A stretch of 64,000 nucleotides of DNA, taken from the NCBI GenBank assembly GCA_034509425.1, contig JAVTVJ010000040.1, forward strand, positions 3,155,501-3,219,500. Direction: 5' to 3'. The notes under the pieces were generated by a model. That model was not told the origin of the DNA. It saw only the letters and a program-made list of their open reading frames with translations, and made no database searches. The DNA is from Eopsaltria australis (Eukaryota; Chordata; Aves; Passeriformes; Petroicidae). Below, in pieces: positions 10,219-22,343 of this stretch. Position 1 is the stretch's first letter. Each line of letters begins with the position of its first letter. The translations under genes were made by a program, and so were the position numbers.

Positions 10219-11685
10219 CTAGTGCTGGATCTTTGCTTGGAAGATACATGCAAGCCAGTGGTTTTCTGTGTGTGTGTTTTTGATTGTTGTTTTTCTGTTT
10301 TTTGGTTTGTTTTGGTTTTATTCTTTTTTAAAAAAAATTAAACTGAGTAGAATAAATTTAAGAAAACCAATGTTAATTTAATGTTAAAGAAAATATAAAG
10401 TTAAAAATTTACTTTTCATGAGGCAGATTTTCTTTAGAAAGTCTATCCTAGTCTCATCTTTCTTGTTCATTGAGTTTGTTTTTTAAAGAATGACATAAAA
10501 AGGTAGGAAACAATGAGATGTTCTGAAGACCCAAGGCTTCAAATTTCCTCTGTTTTAGAAGTTAAAATGTGCCTCCACTCTGAAATAGGATTAGTTATTA
10601 CAGGTTCAGCACAGAGAAGGATTTGCGTCAGTCAGTTCTCTGTGAGCTTGCGCATCAACACATGAAGTGCACCAACCTCACTCAGAGCTGTGCAGTCTCA
10701 AAATGATCCCGTGCCCTTTTCACAGCTCCCTTTGGCAGCTCTTCAGGAAAACACAATGCAATTTAATGCTGTCCTTCCCCTGCCTCGGAGTAATACAAGT
10801 AACTGTGCTGCCAACACTGCCTTGCTTGGTGGGATTAAAAACGGCGTTCAAATGGCAATAGTGTGCCACAGCCCTGGCTATGTGACCACAGAGGTTAGAC
10901 CCAAATTGTAGCATGTACCTACCTCCTTAAGCTAATTGAATGGCCATAACCCAGAGATTTGTGTTTAACAGTCCTGAATGTTTATAGAGAAGAGGCAGAG
11001 GAATAGGAGACTGATCTTGTTCAGGCATAGAATGATGATGTAATTTCAGTATCTTATCAGAAGAAGCAATGTTCAAGATATAGGAACAATCCAGAGGATG
11101 AAGCATAGAACCTGAAACTATTGAAAGCTCCTTAGGTTGGGTGCATTTGCCCTCTGGAAATAACCCTGCTAGAAATGTTGGGAGCTGACATGCCTGATCA
11201 CTACTAAATGCTTAGCCTTTACACAGTGGAGTCAGCTGAAGCTATTCTTTTACAAATGTAACTTTTTCATACCTGATGTTTCACACAGTGGATGAAGTAT
11301 AAGGGCAATGCTTTCACATGCATCCTCTTTCAAGCCATAATAAGACTGATTTCACTAAAGCAGCCACGTCCTCACACAACACTTTTGGGTATTATAAAAG
11401 ACGACAATTTACCACAGGTTGACTTCTCCTCTCTCCTCTCCATGGCACCACTCTGCATTATCTATATAAGCCACTGAAGCTGACAACAGTGGTGCTTGGG
11501 CTAGAGGGAAGGGAGGAGATACACTTCACAAAAGCTTTAATGACTCCAAGGAGGTGAGTACTGGTTGCACTGGTAAAAAAAGCAAAACTTTCAATGGAGA
11601 TTCAAAGCCAGCTTACACTGAATTGAAATAGGGTTAAGGAATTGCCATTCAGCTTGAGACCCTTTGTGAGACAGATGGAGAGAAA

Positions 11686-12170
11686 TTGTTGGATGGTGCT
11701 GACTGGAAGAGACCTTAAAGATCATCTAGTTCCAACTCTCCTACCATGGGCCTGGACACCTCCCACTAGACTAGGCTGCTCAAAGCCCTATCCAGCCTGG
11801 CCTTGAACATTGCCAGGGATGAGGCATCCACAACTCTGGGCAACCTGTTCCAGTGCCTCACCACCCTCACAGTAAAGAATTTCTTCCTAATATCTATATT
11901 TTTTCCTAAATATGTCTTCTTTCAGTTTGAAGGTACTCCCTCTTGTCGTATCTCTTCATGCCCTCCTAAAAAGTCCCTCTCCAGCTTTCTTGTAGGCTCC
12001 CTTCAGGTACTGGATGGTGCTGTAAGGTCTCCTTGCAGCCTTCTTTTCTCCAGGCTGAACAACTCAAAGCTGGTCTTCATAGGAGAGGTGCTCCAACCCT
12101 CTGGTCATCTTTGTGATCCACATTTGAACTTATTCCATCAGGTCCACATCCTAATTTTGTTTGACAGTTT
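11686..12170 (-). mobile_element. CR1 LINE fragment, minus orientation
   Basis: The plus strand shows the reverse complement of a CR1 3' end: 'gagaccttaaagatcatctagttccaa' (3' UTR), 'ctccaa...cacctcccactaga', 'tgaacattgccagggatgaggcatccacaactctgggcaacctgttccagtgcc', 'gtaaagaatttcttccta', then antisense ORF2 C-terminus with 'ccaggctgaacaactc' and 'aggagaggtgctccaaccctctg'. Similarity fades near 12170. The subfamily differs from the 8790 and 59970 copies. The 154-codon plus-strand open frame here (11803-12267) is antisense to the element and is not a gene. Confidence 0.93.
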
Positions 12171-13505
12171 TAGGGCGCACTTAACCTGTCAATTTTGGAT
12201 GGTTGCCTTCCAACAAGGTGGGAGGGGGACAGGTGTACAGCTATACTTTCCTTGTGTACTTTCCTAGATAACGCTGGTCTACCTCAGGTCTTCCTTGTGA
12301 GGTCCTTTGGTCTCAGAAAGACCCTTGAGGTTGGTTTTTCAGGCATGTTTATTTGAGCATGATATACTACATTAATTGCCTGTTCTTCAGTTACAGCTGA
12401 TTTATCATGTCATAAGTGACAGTAGAATAAGAGCCTTTTAGTTTTTAATCCACAAAAGGACAAATAATCTTCCTAACAGGGAAGATAAGCATGGCTGCAG
12501 TGCTGATATGCAATCCTACTTTGAAATGCTGAAACACCTTCCGTTTCTAATGAAGGAAGACTGTCAATCTTTGCACATACTTTCTTGTAGCATGTATCCA
12601 GCAGGAAGAAAATACATCAAAACATTATTTTCCCAATAAGCTTTGACTTCTTCTAGATCTTCTTCAAATTTAGACCATTTTGTAGTCAGAGTGAGTTTTT
12701 AACTGTAGGACTCCCAAAGCTCTTCCTGGAAAATCTCAGGAGAAATCAGGGTTTGAGTACTGTATAACATAAACACACTTCTGATCCAGGTGGGATCACT
12801 GTATCAGCTGCACATGTACCACACAGATGGCTGACATGTGCATAGCAAGTTCATCAGGTCTTCTGTGTATCAGGTGATCCACGGAGGGTGTGTGTGCTGT
12901 AGATTTCTGAGGGGAATCCCTCTAAGGAGCATCGAGCTCCTTGTGAATTTACTTGCCCATGAGCAGGGGACATTCATCTGAGCCTTCGAGACAACAAGAG
13001 AGCAGCAGGGGTTGCTTGGCTGCTGTGGCATTACTGCAGAAACGGGAAAACTTCTTCTTCCTCTCAGTCAAAACTTCCAGGTGGGCCCAAACTCTGTACA
13101 GGACACTCCAGCTTTGCTCAGCCTGCAAGGAGAAAACCTGGGCTGCCTTGTCCTGTTATCTGCTACTTGCCCTGGCACAGAGTATGTATGAGACTCTGTG
13201 TGTCTAGTGGTCTCCCAGATGTGTCCTGCCCTCCTTGCACGGGAGTGATGCTAGTGCTGTATGTCCAGCAATACCTGTGGTACCCGATGGCATGTGGGGT
13301 GTGCAAAAACCCTGATTGATAAATAAAGCCTGCTTTTCTCATTCAGTTGCCCATAATTGTAAACATCTGTAATGCTGGAAGGTTTTGGTGTTTGAAGGCT
13401 TTGCTGAGAAAACGTGGCTTTGAAAATCAAAACAGAGAGCAGAGCTACAGCATCAAGTTAGGTAATTTTATGGCTCTTGACAGCATGCTGCAATTTTAAA
13501 ATTTT
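12171..13505. other. Unique noncoding DNA
   Basis: Nothing recognised beyond the CR1 edge. An 84-codon open frame (12953-13207, plus) has no recognisable similarity. The segment becomes A+T-rich towards the tandem duplication at 13506. Confidence 0.55.
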
Positions 13506-13560
13506 CATTTTAATTAATTATATTTTTTTGCAATTTTAATTAATTATATTTTTTGCAATT
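13506..13560. repeat. 25-bp tandem duplication, A+T-rich
   Basis: Two adjacent 25-base units, 13506-13530 and 13531-13555, each reading CA(a/t)TTTTAATTAATTATATTTTTTTG with minor differences, are followed by the first five bases of a third unit. The unit contains TTAATTAA and a T7 run. This is a minisatellite-like local duplication, probably from replication slippage. Confidence 0.85.
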
Positions 13561-16424
13561 AGAAAGGATATAAGCATATTGAAAGTATTACCCAATGCAT
13601 TTACCAAGACCATTAGTACTTTAGGGAAGACAATCCTATTCTTCTTGTTTAGAGAAAAGTTGGGATATGATGTCTTCGGCTATGAAGGAGAGTTACCTAA
13701 CAACAACTGACCTTAAGGCTAAATGCTGAGGCTGACAACACATCCTGTCTGCTGCTCCACTTTTAAGGTAGAAGATGTGCACTCTGTTCATGAAACTCAG
13801 AGGGACATAGATGAACCTTCCTCTGTATCACAGATGATAGACCTTCAGGGTGTTTTTCAGTGCTCTGCATTTCATATTCTGGTCTCTCCATTGAGTGGTG
13901 ATTATCCGGGAGATCAATAAATTCTGTAACAAAATCTACATTTCATCTGTCAACATTTTGTCATGTTCAGGAGAACTTTGCCTTTTTTGCCTATATAAGT
14001 GGAAGAAAGATTTGAGTGATTCATATGCCGTAAGCCACATCCCTGGGTACCACCCAAAGACCACAGTACCCACTTCTGCACAGCCTCTGCTCCCTGTGGG
14101 TAACCCCAACCCATTGGATGGAGGGGCTCAGCCCAGTGGAGGTTTCAGGTCTGGGCCCACATAGCAAAGCTTGCAGAAGTCAGCTGCTCGCTGGAGTCCG
14201 CCACAGGAATGCCACCTATGTATATCACTGCCCCCTCCTAGCCTAACAAAGTATTTAGCAGCTGGGGAAACTGAGAAATAGCTTCCTTGTCCACAGAGAG
14301 TTTTTGAAATTTCAACATTTTTCCTTGACTAACACACGACAAAAAAGATGTCCTCTTGGACGGAAACTCAGGATACTAATCAGGAAAATATGCATCAAGG
14401 CAAAACATTTCATCAATCATGATAGACATTTCATTAAAATTAAGTTTAAAGGATTACTTCAAATTTTTCTACTTTATTCTTTAGTGCAAAATTCTACATT
14501 GAGAGAAATTTCTTAGTGAAAAACTAATGCCTCTTTATGCACATTAAAATGGAAGGCTCCTGTTAACTTTGAAAGGTTTAATTATTCAGCAGGCAAATTC
14601 TTCTACTCAAAGAAATTTGAAATAAATATTTTTCTGATTAAAAAATTATCCCAAACCATTTCAGTGCTATCTGTGTACAAAGTAAGTATATGAAATCTTG
14701 CAAGTATTTGTGAAGAACCTTGGTAGGACTTAGAGTTGCTTAGATGGATACATGAAACAAAGAGTCCAATGACCTGGTTTTGTGGAGAGCTGAAAGTCTG
14801 TGAGGCAAGTGTAAAAGAGCCTCATGACGTAAGTTTGGAAGTGAGTTATTCTAAATCCACAATATCAGGAACATATTTTAGATTAGAAAAAGAAGATAAA
14901 AAAATCTCATGGAATGAGGTCAACATGTTGTTGCTGAACTCTAAAATTTCAAATCTTCAGTGCTATTGTGCTTTTCTGCAATCTTTATTTTAAAAATACT
15001 CTAGTTGCAGTTGGAAGAAGTGCTGGGTACATCCCAGTGCCACAGCAACCATAGTTAATTAGGCCTTGTCCAAGAGCAAAATACATCATTACACTTCCAG
15101 AATTGAAATCACAGACTTGGAGCTTTGGTTTGCTGCAGTTTTCACAGTTTGCTGCCCACAGTATTACACAGCACCATTTTATATAAATTTCAAAAAATGA
15201 ACTTTGAAAAAAGACAAAGCAAAGTCTTATACAACATAATGGAAAATATTTCTGAGGGTTTTTGAAATACCTACACTTGACAGATGAGAGTAACAGCAAT
15301 GATACAGTGGAATTTGAGGGAAGAACCTTCATCGACCAAAAAAAGATTAGGTCTTACGTGATTCTCTTGAGCACGTCTGCTGTGCTAAACCTTGCAGGCC
15401 CCAAGTCCTGCTCCCAGATCTGCCATCTGCCACTGTTTCTCCACCTGGAAGGTAAAGCTTGACTTTCTTTGTAAAGTAATTTGAGTGATGCTTAGAGAAT
15501 CATCCCAACATAAAACAGCTGTGACTTTGAGAGTTACATCTGTTAGCCTAGACTTCATTTCAGACAATGTTTTCTATTTAATTTTGTTTCTCATTAATGT
15601 AGTGGAAAAGACAAGACCAGAAATGGCAGGAGTATGACATTGGACAAGCAGATACCAGTGATGTGCATGGAGTGCCTTGAAAAATACTATATTTCGAAGT
15701 CCAGATAAATATATGTAGAACAGCTTGGTGTACACCTTCTGACTCAGTCTCTGAAATATTTGCTACCATATGTGCACATATGTATTGCTCTTACAGAGTT
15801 AAAACCTACAGAGCGGTAATTATCAGAGTCAATTTAATTAAGTATGTGAAAATTAGCAGCTATCATTTTCGTCTCTATACTTTCTCCAATATGCAGTGCT
15901 TGCTAATTTGCATATGCCAAAATTAAGGTCTAGTAGAGGGAAGCAGCCAATATTTTGCAGTTCTCTCTTTGTTTTAATAAGCCTGTCCTGAGAGGTGATG
16001 CATATACAGCCCCCGAGTCCCTGATGCCCTCTGACTGGGGAAGACATGACAACACTGGCAGACATTGGCAGCAGCCTCTTGGTTGCCACAGGGCAACTAA
16101 TTGCACAGGCCCTGGCAAACAACTTGGCTTCTGTTGGCTACCAATGAGCCCTGAGGGAAAGATTGCCAGAATATTTTGGCAGAACCACCATTAAACATGC
16201 AAGGGCCCCAGGCAGAGGATAAGGCACGAGCCTCTTCTTCCTCCCTCAGAAGCCAGGGCCACCGTGTCAGCTGCCCACCAGCCTCTGGCTGCCCCTGCCA
16301 TGGGGAGCAGGGCTGGTGGCCCAGGGTGTGGTTGCCTGCCTGGGTGCTCAGGTGGAGCCCTGCGGCCTCTGGGCACCGGGAAGAGCCTGCCCCATGACGT
16401 GAACTGTGATTTGGGTAATCAGCC
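13561..16424. other. Unique noncoding DNA with a G+C-rich patch
   Basis: No gene was recognised. The stretch 15780-15925 is A+T-rich and contains homeodomain- and octamer-like words (TTAATTAAG, ATTTGCAT near 15906), the sort of composition seen in conserved noncoding elements, but conservation cannot be judged here. Bases 16190-16400 are G+C-rich with overlapping open frames of 60-135 codons on both strands and no recognisable product. A short 'ctggggaaactgag' at 14261-14274 recalls antisense MIR/L2 but is too short to call. Confidence 0.5.
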
Positions 16425-16515
16425 ATAATTATAGTTAATGATAGCAGTGTCTGGGCACCCCTGCCAGAGCCAGGACCCCATTGTGCTTGGCATTGTGCAA
16501 ACACTTAGCAGGTAA
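16425..16515 (-). repeat. L2-like LINE 3'-end relic
   Basis: The plus strand carries 'ctgggcacccctgccagagccaggaccccattgtgcttggcattgtgcaaacacttag' type sequence (16450-16508). On the minus strand this is the 'tgtttgtacagtgcctagcacaatggggtcctgg' end of an old L2-like LINE well known in sauropsids, including its A/T-rich tail (TAATTATAGTTAATGATAGC on the plus strand). It is the clearest of the three copies in the window. It is noncoding and long dead. Confidence 0.7.
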
Positions 16516-17604
16516 ATTAGACACTGCAGTCAAAGCACCTTAAAATGCCTGGCGATCTGACAGCAGCACCTTAAAGGAGTGTGGAGATAAAGCTGCCTGG
16601 CCTGCTCCAGCAGTCTGAAGGGAACTCCGAGAGATGGAGGTGCGTGGGCGGCTGTTCAGCTGTGAATGGTCCTGCAGAGCTGGTGAATTTTTTCTGGTGA
16701 AGACTCAGTATGTTGGGCAACTTTTGTCAGCGTGAAACTATTTGTGGGTTGAGGTTGACTCCCATGAATAGTGTCAGGAGTAGAGGACTGGGGTCACAGA
16801 GCTGGTGGGGGAAGAGTTCCCTGGTTAGCCAACTTACAGGAAGAAATATAACCTGTGGGAGATGGTGGTGTGGACTGAGGGAGCTGATCTTCCAACCTCT
16901 CCTTCTCTTCACCTGCAACCTCTCAGTTAATCCAGGAGCCAGGAGCTGAGGGCCAGGCTTTTATTCTTGTTTACCTTGTCCTCTTTGTGTAAATAATTAA
17001 GCATTAATTGGAACAGGGTTGAGTGTCCTGCATGTCACACCTTCCAGGAGAATGTTTTAACTAGCATGCCAGGAGTCATTCTTCACACTCTTCGTCCATG
17101 ACTATCTGGATGTTTTATAAGAAGGGGGATAGTTCCTAAAGGAGGAGACAGAGCAGCCTTTTCCACAAAATACCTACAAAACACCTCCTGGGTTAAAGTT
17201 CTCACATGCAAATCTCTGCCTTGAACCAGTGGAGACTTCAGGCCTGCACTAACACATTCCACTTCTCAAGTCACTGTTAGCCAGGAGGTTATAGATACAC
17301 AGAGGTGTGTCTCTCCTGTAGGAGCTGTTCTGTTTATGTTAGAGTACTTACACAGTCATGTAGCAAGGGAGTGAGATGGCTTCAGAGCCATGACAATGAT
17401 GCCAGCCTGCTGGGAAACAGAGAATGGCCCTTGGTGTTGCTCTATTGAAGGAAAAGTTTGCAGTATCTTATATTAGGATAACCTCATAGACTACTTGATT
17501 AATCCCTGCTGAGAGAGGGAGATGGACATTAAAACCTGCCTCTCAGTTTTTGCGCTGGTGTTTTAAGGGAGAAGGACACCGAAACATTCATCTGTAAAAT
17601 GTTT
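16516..17604. other. Unique noncoding DNA
   Basis: No gene, repeat or RNA was recognised. Small open frames of 60-80 codons occur on both strands at 16710-16949 without recognisable similarity. Confidence 0.6.
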
Positions 17605-17828
17605 GTGAATCTGAACGTAAGGAAATATTGTTTAATGTGAGGGTGACTGAGCACTGCACAGGTTTCCCAAAGAGGTTGCTGAGTTTCCATCCTTGTAGAT
17701 ATTCAAAAGCTGCCTGGACATGATCTTGGGCAACTGGCTCTCGATGGCCCTGCTTGAGCAGGGGTGGGATAGGCCAGATGATCTCCAGAGGTTCTTTCCA
17801 ACCTCAGCCGTTCCAGGATTCTGTGATC
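17605..17828 (+). mobile_element. CR1 LINE, 3'-end fragment
   Basis: Only the last roughly 220 bases of a CR1 remain: 'ggaaatattgtttaatgtgagggtgactgagcactgcacagg', 'gatattcaaaagctgcctggacatgat', 'ggccctgcttgagcagggg', 'ccagatgatctccagaggttctttccaacctcagcc' and the terminal 'ggattctgtgatctg'. It is in sense orientation and severely 5'-truncated, with just the last ORF2 codons and the 3' UTR. The subfamily is the same broad type as the copies at 8790 and 59970. Confidence 0.93.
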
Positions 17829-20800
17829 TGCCTCTTCAGTTCAGTTGAATCTTTCAAAATTTCCGGAAGTGAAATGTATCATTTTCAGTCAAATGCAATA
17901 TTTCCTGTTGAATGAAATGACATTTTATGGGTTTTCATTCGAGCAAGACCAGTTAGATTATTCTAATTCCATTTTTTATTCAAACTGTGATGTTTCTACC
18001 CCAAAATTTTTCAGTTCAGAAGCTCAACTGATAGATCTTGTTATTTGCACAGTTCTAGGGTTGCAAGTTTAAATGGCACAAACACCTCTACTGCTCTAAT
18101 GAAGTGGGATTTTCAAAAGGACTTTTTGAAGCTCTGACTACAGCCCAGATGCCTATTCAGTGTGGTATGTTGACTGGTAGCCTTACCTTGATCATTAAAA
18201 CAACAGTCCAGGCGTGCACGACGCTTTTGAGAGCAAGCCATGCAGCAGGACCCTGCCCTCAGGAGTTTTCAATATTATGCAGTCATTATAGCAAAGAGGA
18301 CAGTAAAGCATGGGCAGGGTGTGTGTATGTATGCATATAAATGCCAAAGATTTTTGCAACAGGAGAAGATGAGAGAAAATGTTCCTGCCACAGGAACATC
18401 TTGGTTGCTTACATTTTTCTTTTCTGTTACGCAGTGCAACCTTTTCATTTCAGTGGCTCACGTGAGCATGTCTGGGAACAGTGCTAGGGGAAAAAAGGAG
18501 ACAAAGAGCACAGCATGGGACCAGGCAAGTATTCCTGCCACGGGGCAAGGACAGATGCCAGGTTATCCGTGAGTGGGAAGTGCCAAACTGCTGAAAAGTA
18601 AGGTACAGAACAGGAGACAGGAAGCTCTGGCAGGAAGAAGGCATGGTAGTTTTTTTTAGAGATTGTTTAATAGTTGTGGTAATTAAAAGAAAAACTGATA
18701 TTCCATGTTTTTTTACAGAATGGTAGTTGAGTACTACTTTACAGCCAAATTCACAGCACACTGCACTCTACTACAAGAATTGACTTTGGTGGGTTTTGGA
18801 TCAGGCCTTTGGAACACAGGCCTGAAGCAGAGTCTGTCAGCCCATTAAAAATGAAAAAAAAAGAAAAGGACCATGAATCAATCCTCCCCATATCTGCTCC
18901 AGATTCTGAATCAAAACCATCCGTCGGTTCATCTGATTGCCAGAGAAAAGGGAGAGAAGAAGAAAAAAAATGTCCTTCTGTGTCTGTAGAAAGATTTCTT
19001 GTCTGCAATACCTCAAAATTCTTGAGAATTACCTGGAGTGTACCTTGAAAAAGTGCATTTCTTTGTTAAGATTTACAGTAAGTGCAGGTTATGTCTGCCA
19101 GCCTTCAGCACTATGTCCACACTGCTCAGAGCTGGGATTGCAGCACATGAGATGTTCTGAAACCAGCTTTCATTTAGCACTGACAAGAGCCAGGAAGATA
19201 CGGTGGTTTAAGCTGTCGCTCCTTCCTTCCAGAACACATATGCAGCTCCTTTCACAGCCTGAGCAGCTGCAGATTCCCTGCCATACTCTGGGAGCTGGCT
19301 AGAACGTGGCCACGCTGCCGTCACCTCTCCGATTACTGAACCATCTACAGTGCCTTGGTAGTGCAATGGACGAAGCCAATTTACCTAAGACAGAATCTTG
19401 GCCTGCCACTGTGTATCCACCATTACTGCTCCAGATCTAGGTGGAGTCACTCCTGGGTTACATAAATATAATTGAAATCAGAATCAGACCTGCTGATCCT
19501 CATTATTTTGTTGTTTTTCATACCAAGATGGCTGTCTCCAATCATCTACAGGCACACAGGACCTGAACTACCAGGTCTCCCTGGTTTTATTTGTTATGGA
19601 TGGTATTTGCTGCTGCGTAGAAGCCTGTCACAGGTCTGTGCATGTCTAACTGATGCACATACATGATGCAGGTCCTGGCACAGTTTCATCCACAGTAAAT
19701 CAAGACTCTTTCAAGTTCTGTTGATTGTAACTGATCAGAGACCCTTCGCAGTCTTGCTTAATGGCCCCATACCTGTTGTATGCTTTGTTGTATGTAAGCT
19801 TTATTACCACATCACACAAAACACGGTCACAGGCCCAGTCAAGAAAACACCATAAAGCTTACAAAGAACAATGTGAAACTACAATCTAGAAAAGCAGGGT
19901 GTGTCAGATGCAGGTCACTATCTTTCTGTCACTCATCTCTTTCTGTTTTACACTTCATATTTATGCATTTCCTTAGGTCTTCCTTTGCTCTCCACATTTA
20001 TCTAGTCTGAAGACTAACGAAGGACGAATGAATAGCTGAGCAAAAGTGGGTGTATTTTTAGGGGCAAAGGATGGCAGTCAAGTGTGACAGAAATGGCAAT
20101 GCTTCTTTCTCTGCTTGACAACAAGTAGGGCTGGGACATTTAGAAAGTTGTGATGATGAAAGTGTTTGGAATGATGTTTTTCTAAGCCATTGTGTTCAGC
20201 TCAACTGCAACAAATTATAGAGAAATATAATGAACTAACTAAATAAACAGCGTCGGCAAGGTAGATGTTGGATGAGATGCTATGATGTTGGATAAATAAT
20301 AGGAGATGAAAACTTAATTATAGGCCAGATTGTTTCCTTCCACTGAAAGAAGCTCTTGAGTTCCCCCTGCAGAATTTTCACATGTTTCTTCTGCTATTTG
20401 GGTGGGATTATAGGACTTGTGACAACCTATTGATAACACTCAGGAACTTTCAGACACCTGCTTACTTATAGGAAATTCTTCCCCCTCCTTTCGTTTCTCC
20501 AGGCCCTTCAGCTTAGTGACCGTGTGATTTCAACAGAGGCATTTTGCTGAGGCACTTACGTGTAAGTCCTCTTCCTGAACTCCTTTTCTCTTCTGGGTTA
20601 TCATGCTGTGGACTATGGAAGAGTTAGAGCTATTTGTTGACTTTTAGCTGAGTTCCTTATGGTACCATGAACAGATGGGGTGGATGAAACCCTCTTCCAC
20701 CCACAGACTTGCTCTACAATATTTATCCTTCCTTTCTCTACTGATTCCTCAACCTCAAGAGCTCCAGGCCAGCCTAGGGTAACCCTGGCTGCCTCACTGA

Positions 20801-22318
20801 GGTGGGTCGATAGCATTAGATGTGAGCAGGAACACATGAGGTATGTAGTCTTCTGGGCTAGAAGACACATGATTTTATTGACAACAGACTTCATAGCAAC
20901 AAAACAAATTCCTGTGCAGAAGGAGCTGACATGGCCATCTAATTTTGGCTGCACAATCCTTTGCTTTCACAATTTTGTTGAGCAGAGCATGGTGTTTATC
21001 AAAGGATTCTAAAACAAGTGTCTGATTGCCTCCTCGAGTTTGTATGAAGAGTCATTTTGAGAGGTAGTTTCAAACTTGCTTGCTCAGCTCATTCCCTGTA
21101 AAATTTACCCACCCCATCATCTACGCCCACACCTACATGGTGTTCCATCCCCATTAAGACGAATCAAAACAAATCAAAAGAAAATTACACATAATGAGTG
21201 GGAAGACTCACTTTCTCCTCTTCAGCTTAAACTGCTTGCAATCATCTTGTACAAAGAGGTGATACTTCTGATATGCATTCTAAGGATGAGCAAAAGGGGA
21301 AAAATTGACTTTACACAGCAAATGTTGTATGCACAGAGCTTCCAGACTTCAGTCTTAACCTTATATGTTAAGACGATACCACTGAACTGACATGGAAGAA
21401 AAAGCATCTCATAGAAGAAGATTAAGTCAAGGGTAATATTCAGCAAAGCAACGATGTGTTTTGAAAACAAGGACAAAAAATTTGAACTTGCCATAAAATC
21501 TGTGCAGAATCTTCCCATGGAGTCTTTGCTGGTGACAATAACTCTCCAACTTGAAATAACATGGGTTTGACTTTCAGAGCAGTAAGTTTTTTGCGACATT
21601 GAGGCCTAAAAACCCCCAACTTTGTAAATATAAATTGACCTTGACTACTCTGATAGATAAAGGAGATGCAGAAAGCACAACACCATCTTGCTGTCAATTT
21701 TTGATAAAGAATTAAAATTTTAGACCTGCACATTGAAAACAAAGCTATTCAATAATTTTTTTTAAAAAAACAACAAGTTACAACCTGAGAAAGGGATTGC
21801 CTCATCACACTGGATAATCAGAAAAGCATAATCTAGCAAACCATTTGCTATTTGACTATTTTGTCTATGGTTGTACTGAGCTTACTACCCCAAAGCACAG
21901 AACAGTTTCCACCTCTGATATTCTACATATGTCTGCTTTAAAAGAGACAGCCTACTCTGAAAATTTACTCTTTTAGTTGCTTTATGGGTGACTGCTGTGA
22001 TAAAACCTTGGCCAGCTTCTCTACCTCACACATCTGTGACAATTGCTTCATCCTCTCCTGGTCCTGCCAGCCTTATGGCCCATTCAGTGCTTGATTATTC
22101 CTGCCCATGGATGCAGCAAAGAGGGAGATAGGAATGCTTAGATCTTTTGCACATATGACCTAAATGCTTCCCTTCTCCCTCCGCTGTTCCTGAGTGTAGA
22201 TTTGTATAATGTCCTTCAGATGTCAAGGCCCTTTGGGCAATTGGCAGCAAGTCAGAGATGGTGAACCTGTGAAGAAGCAAAGAGCTAAATCCCTTCCTCT
22301 TTCACAGTTTGCAAACAC
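17829..22318. other. Unique noncoding DNA, no gene seen
   Basis: Open frames reach 125 codons (21222-21599, minus) and 121 codons (18937-19302, plus) but match nothing I recognise and overlap frames on the other strand. A 'caggaccctgccctcaggag' at about 18246-18265 recalls L2-like ends but cannot be extended. The region is otherwise A+T-rich, ordinary-looking sequence. Confidence 0.55.
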
Positions 22319-22343
22319 CTCTCTCTTTCTCTCTCTCTCTCTG
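22319..22343 (+). repeat. (CT)n microsatellite, short
   Basis: CTCTCTTTCTCTCTCTCTCTCTG: about ten CT units with one TT interruption. It is a simple pyrimidine repeat with no associated gene. Confidence 0.85.

Larger units (their letters stand above)
9237..11685. other. Unique noncoding DNA with small inverted repeats
   Basis: No gene was recognised. Two small perfect inverted repeats occur: 9795-9820 (10-bp arms, 6-nt loop) and 10168-10218 (10-bp arms, 31-nt loop). A short TG run and T-rich stretch lie at about 10268-10335. Open frames are no longer than 75 codons. Confidence 0.55.

Noticed and set aside
11803..12267. 154-codon plus-strand open frame
   Set aside because: It is antisense to a minus-strand CR1 fragment and runs past its edge; it has no independent coding evidence.
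14261..14300. Antisense MIR/L2-like 'ctggggaaactgag' followed by 'ttgtccacagag'
   Set aside because: The match is too short and cannot be extended into the rest of a MIR. Similar weak hits at about 5730-5750 and 58405-58435 were rejected for the same reason.
18245..18272. L2-like 'caggaccctgccctcaggag'
   Set aside because: None of the other blocks of the L2-like 3' end are present at the expected distance.
20148..20260. C/D-box snoRNA candidate with GTGATGA-like box C
   Set aside because: No box D (CTGA) at proper distance and no terminal stem.
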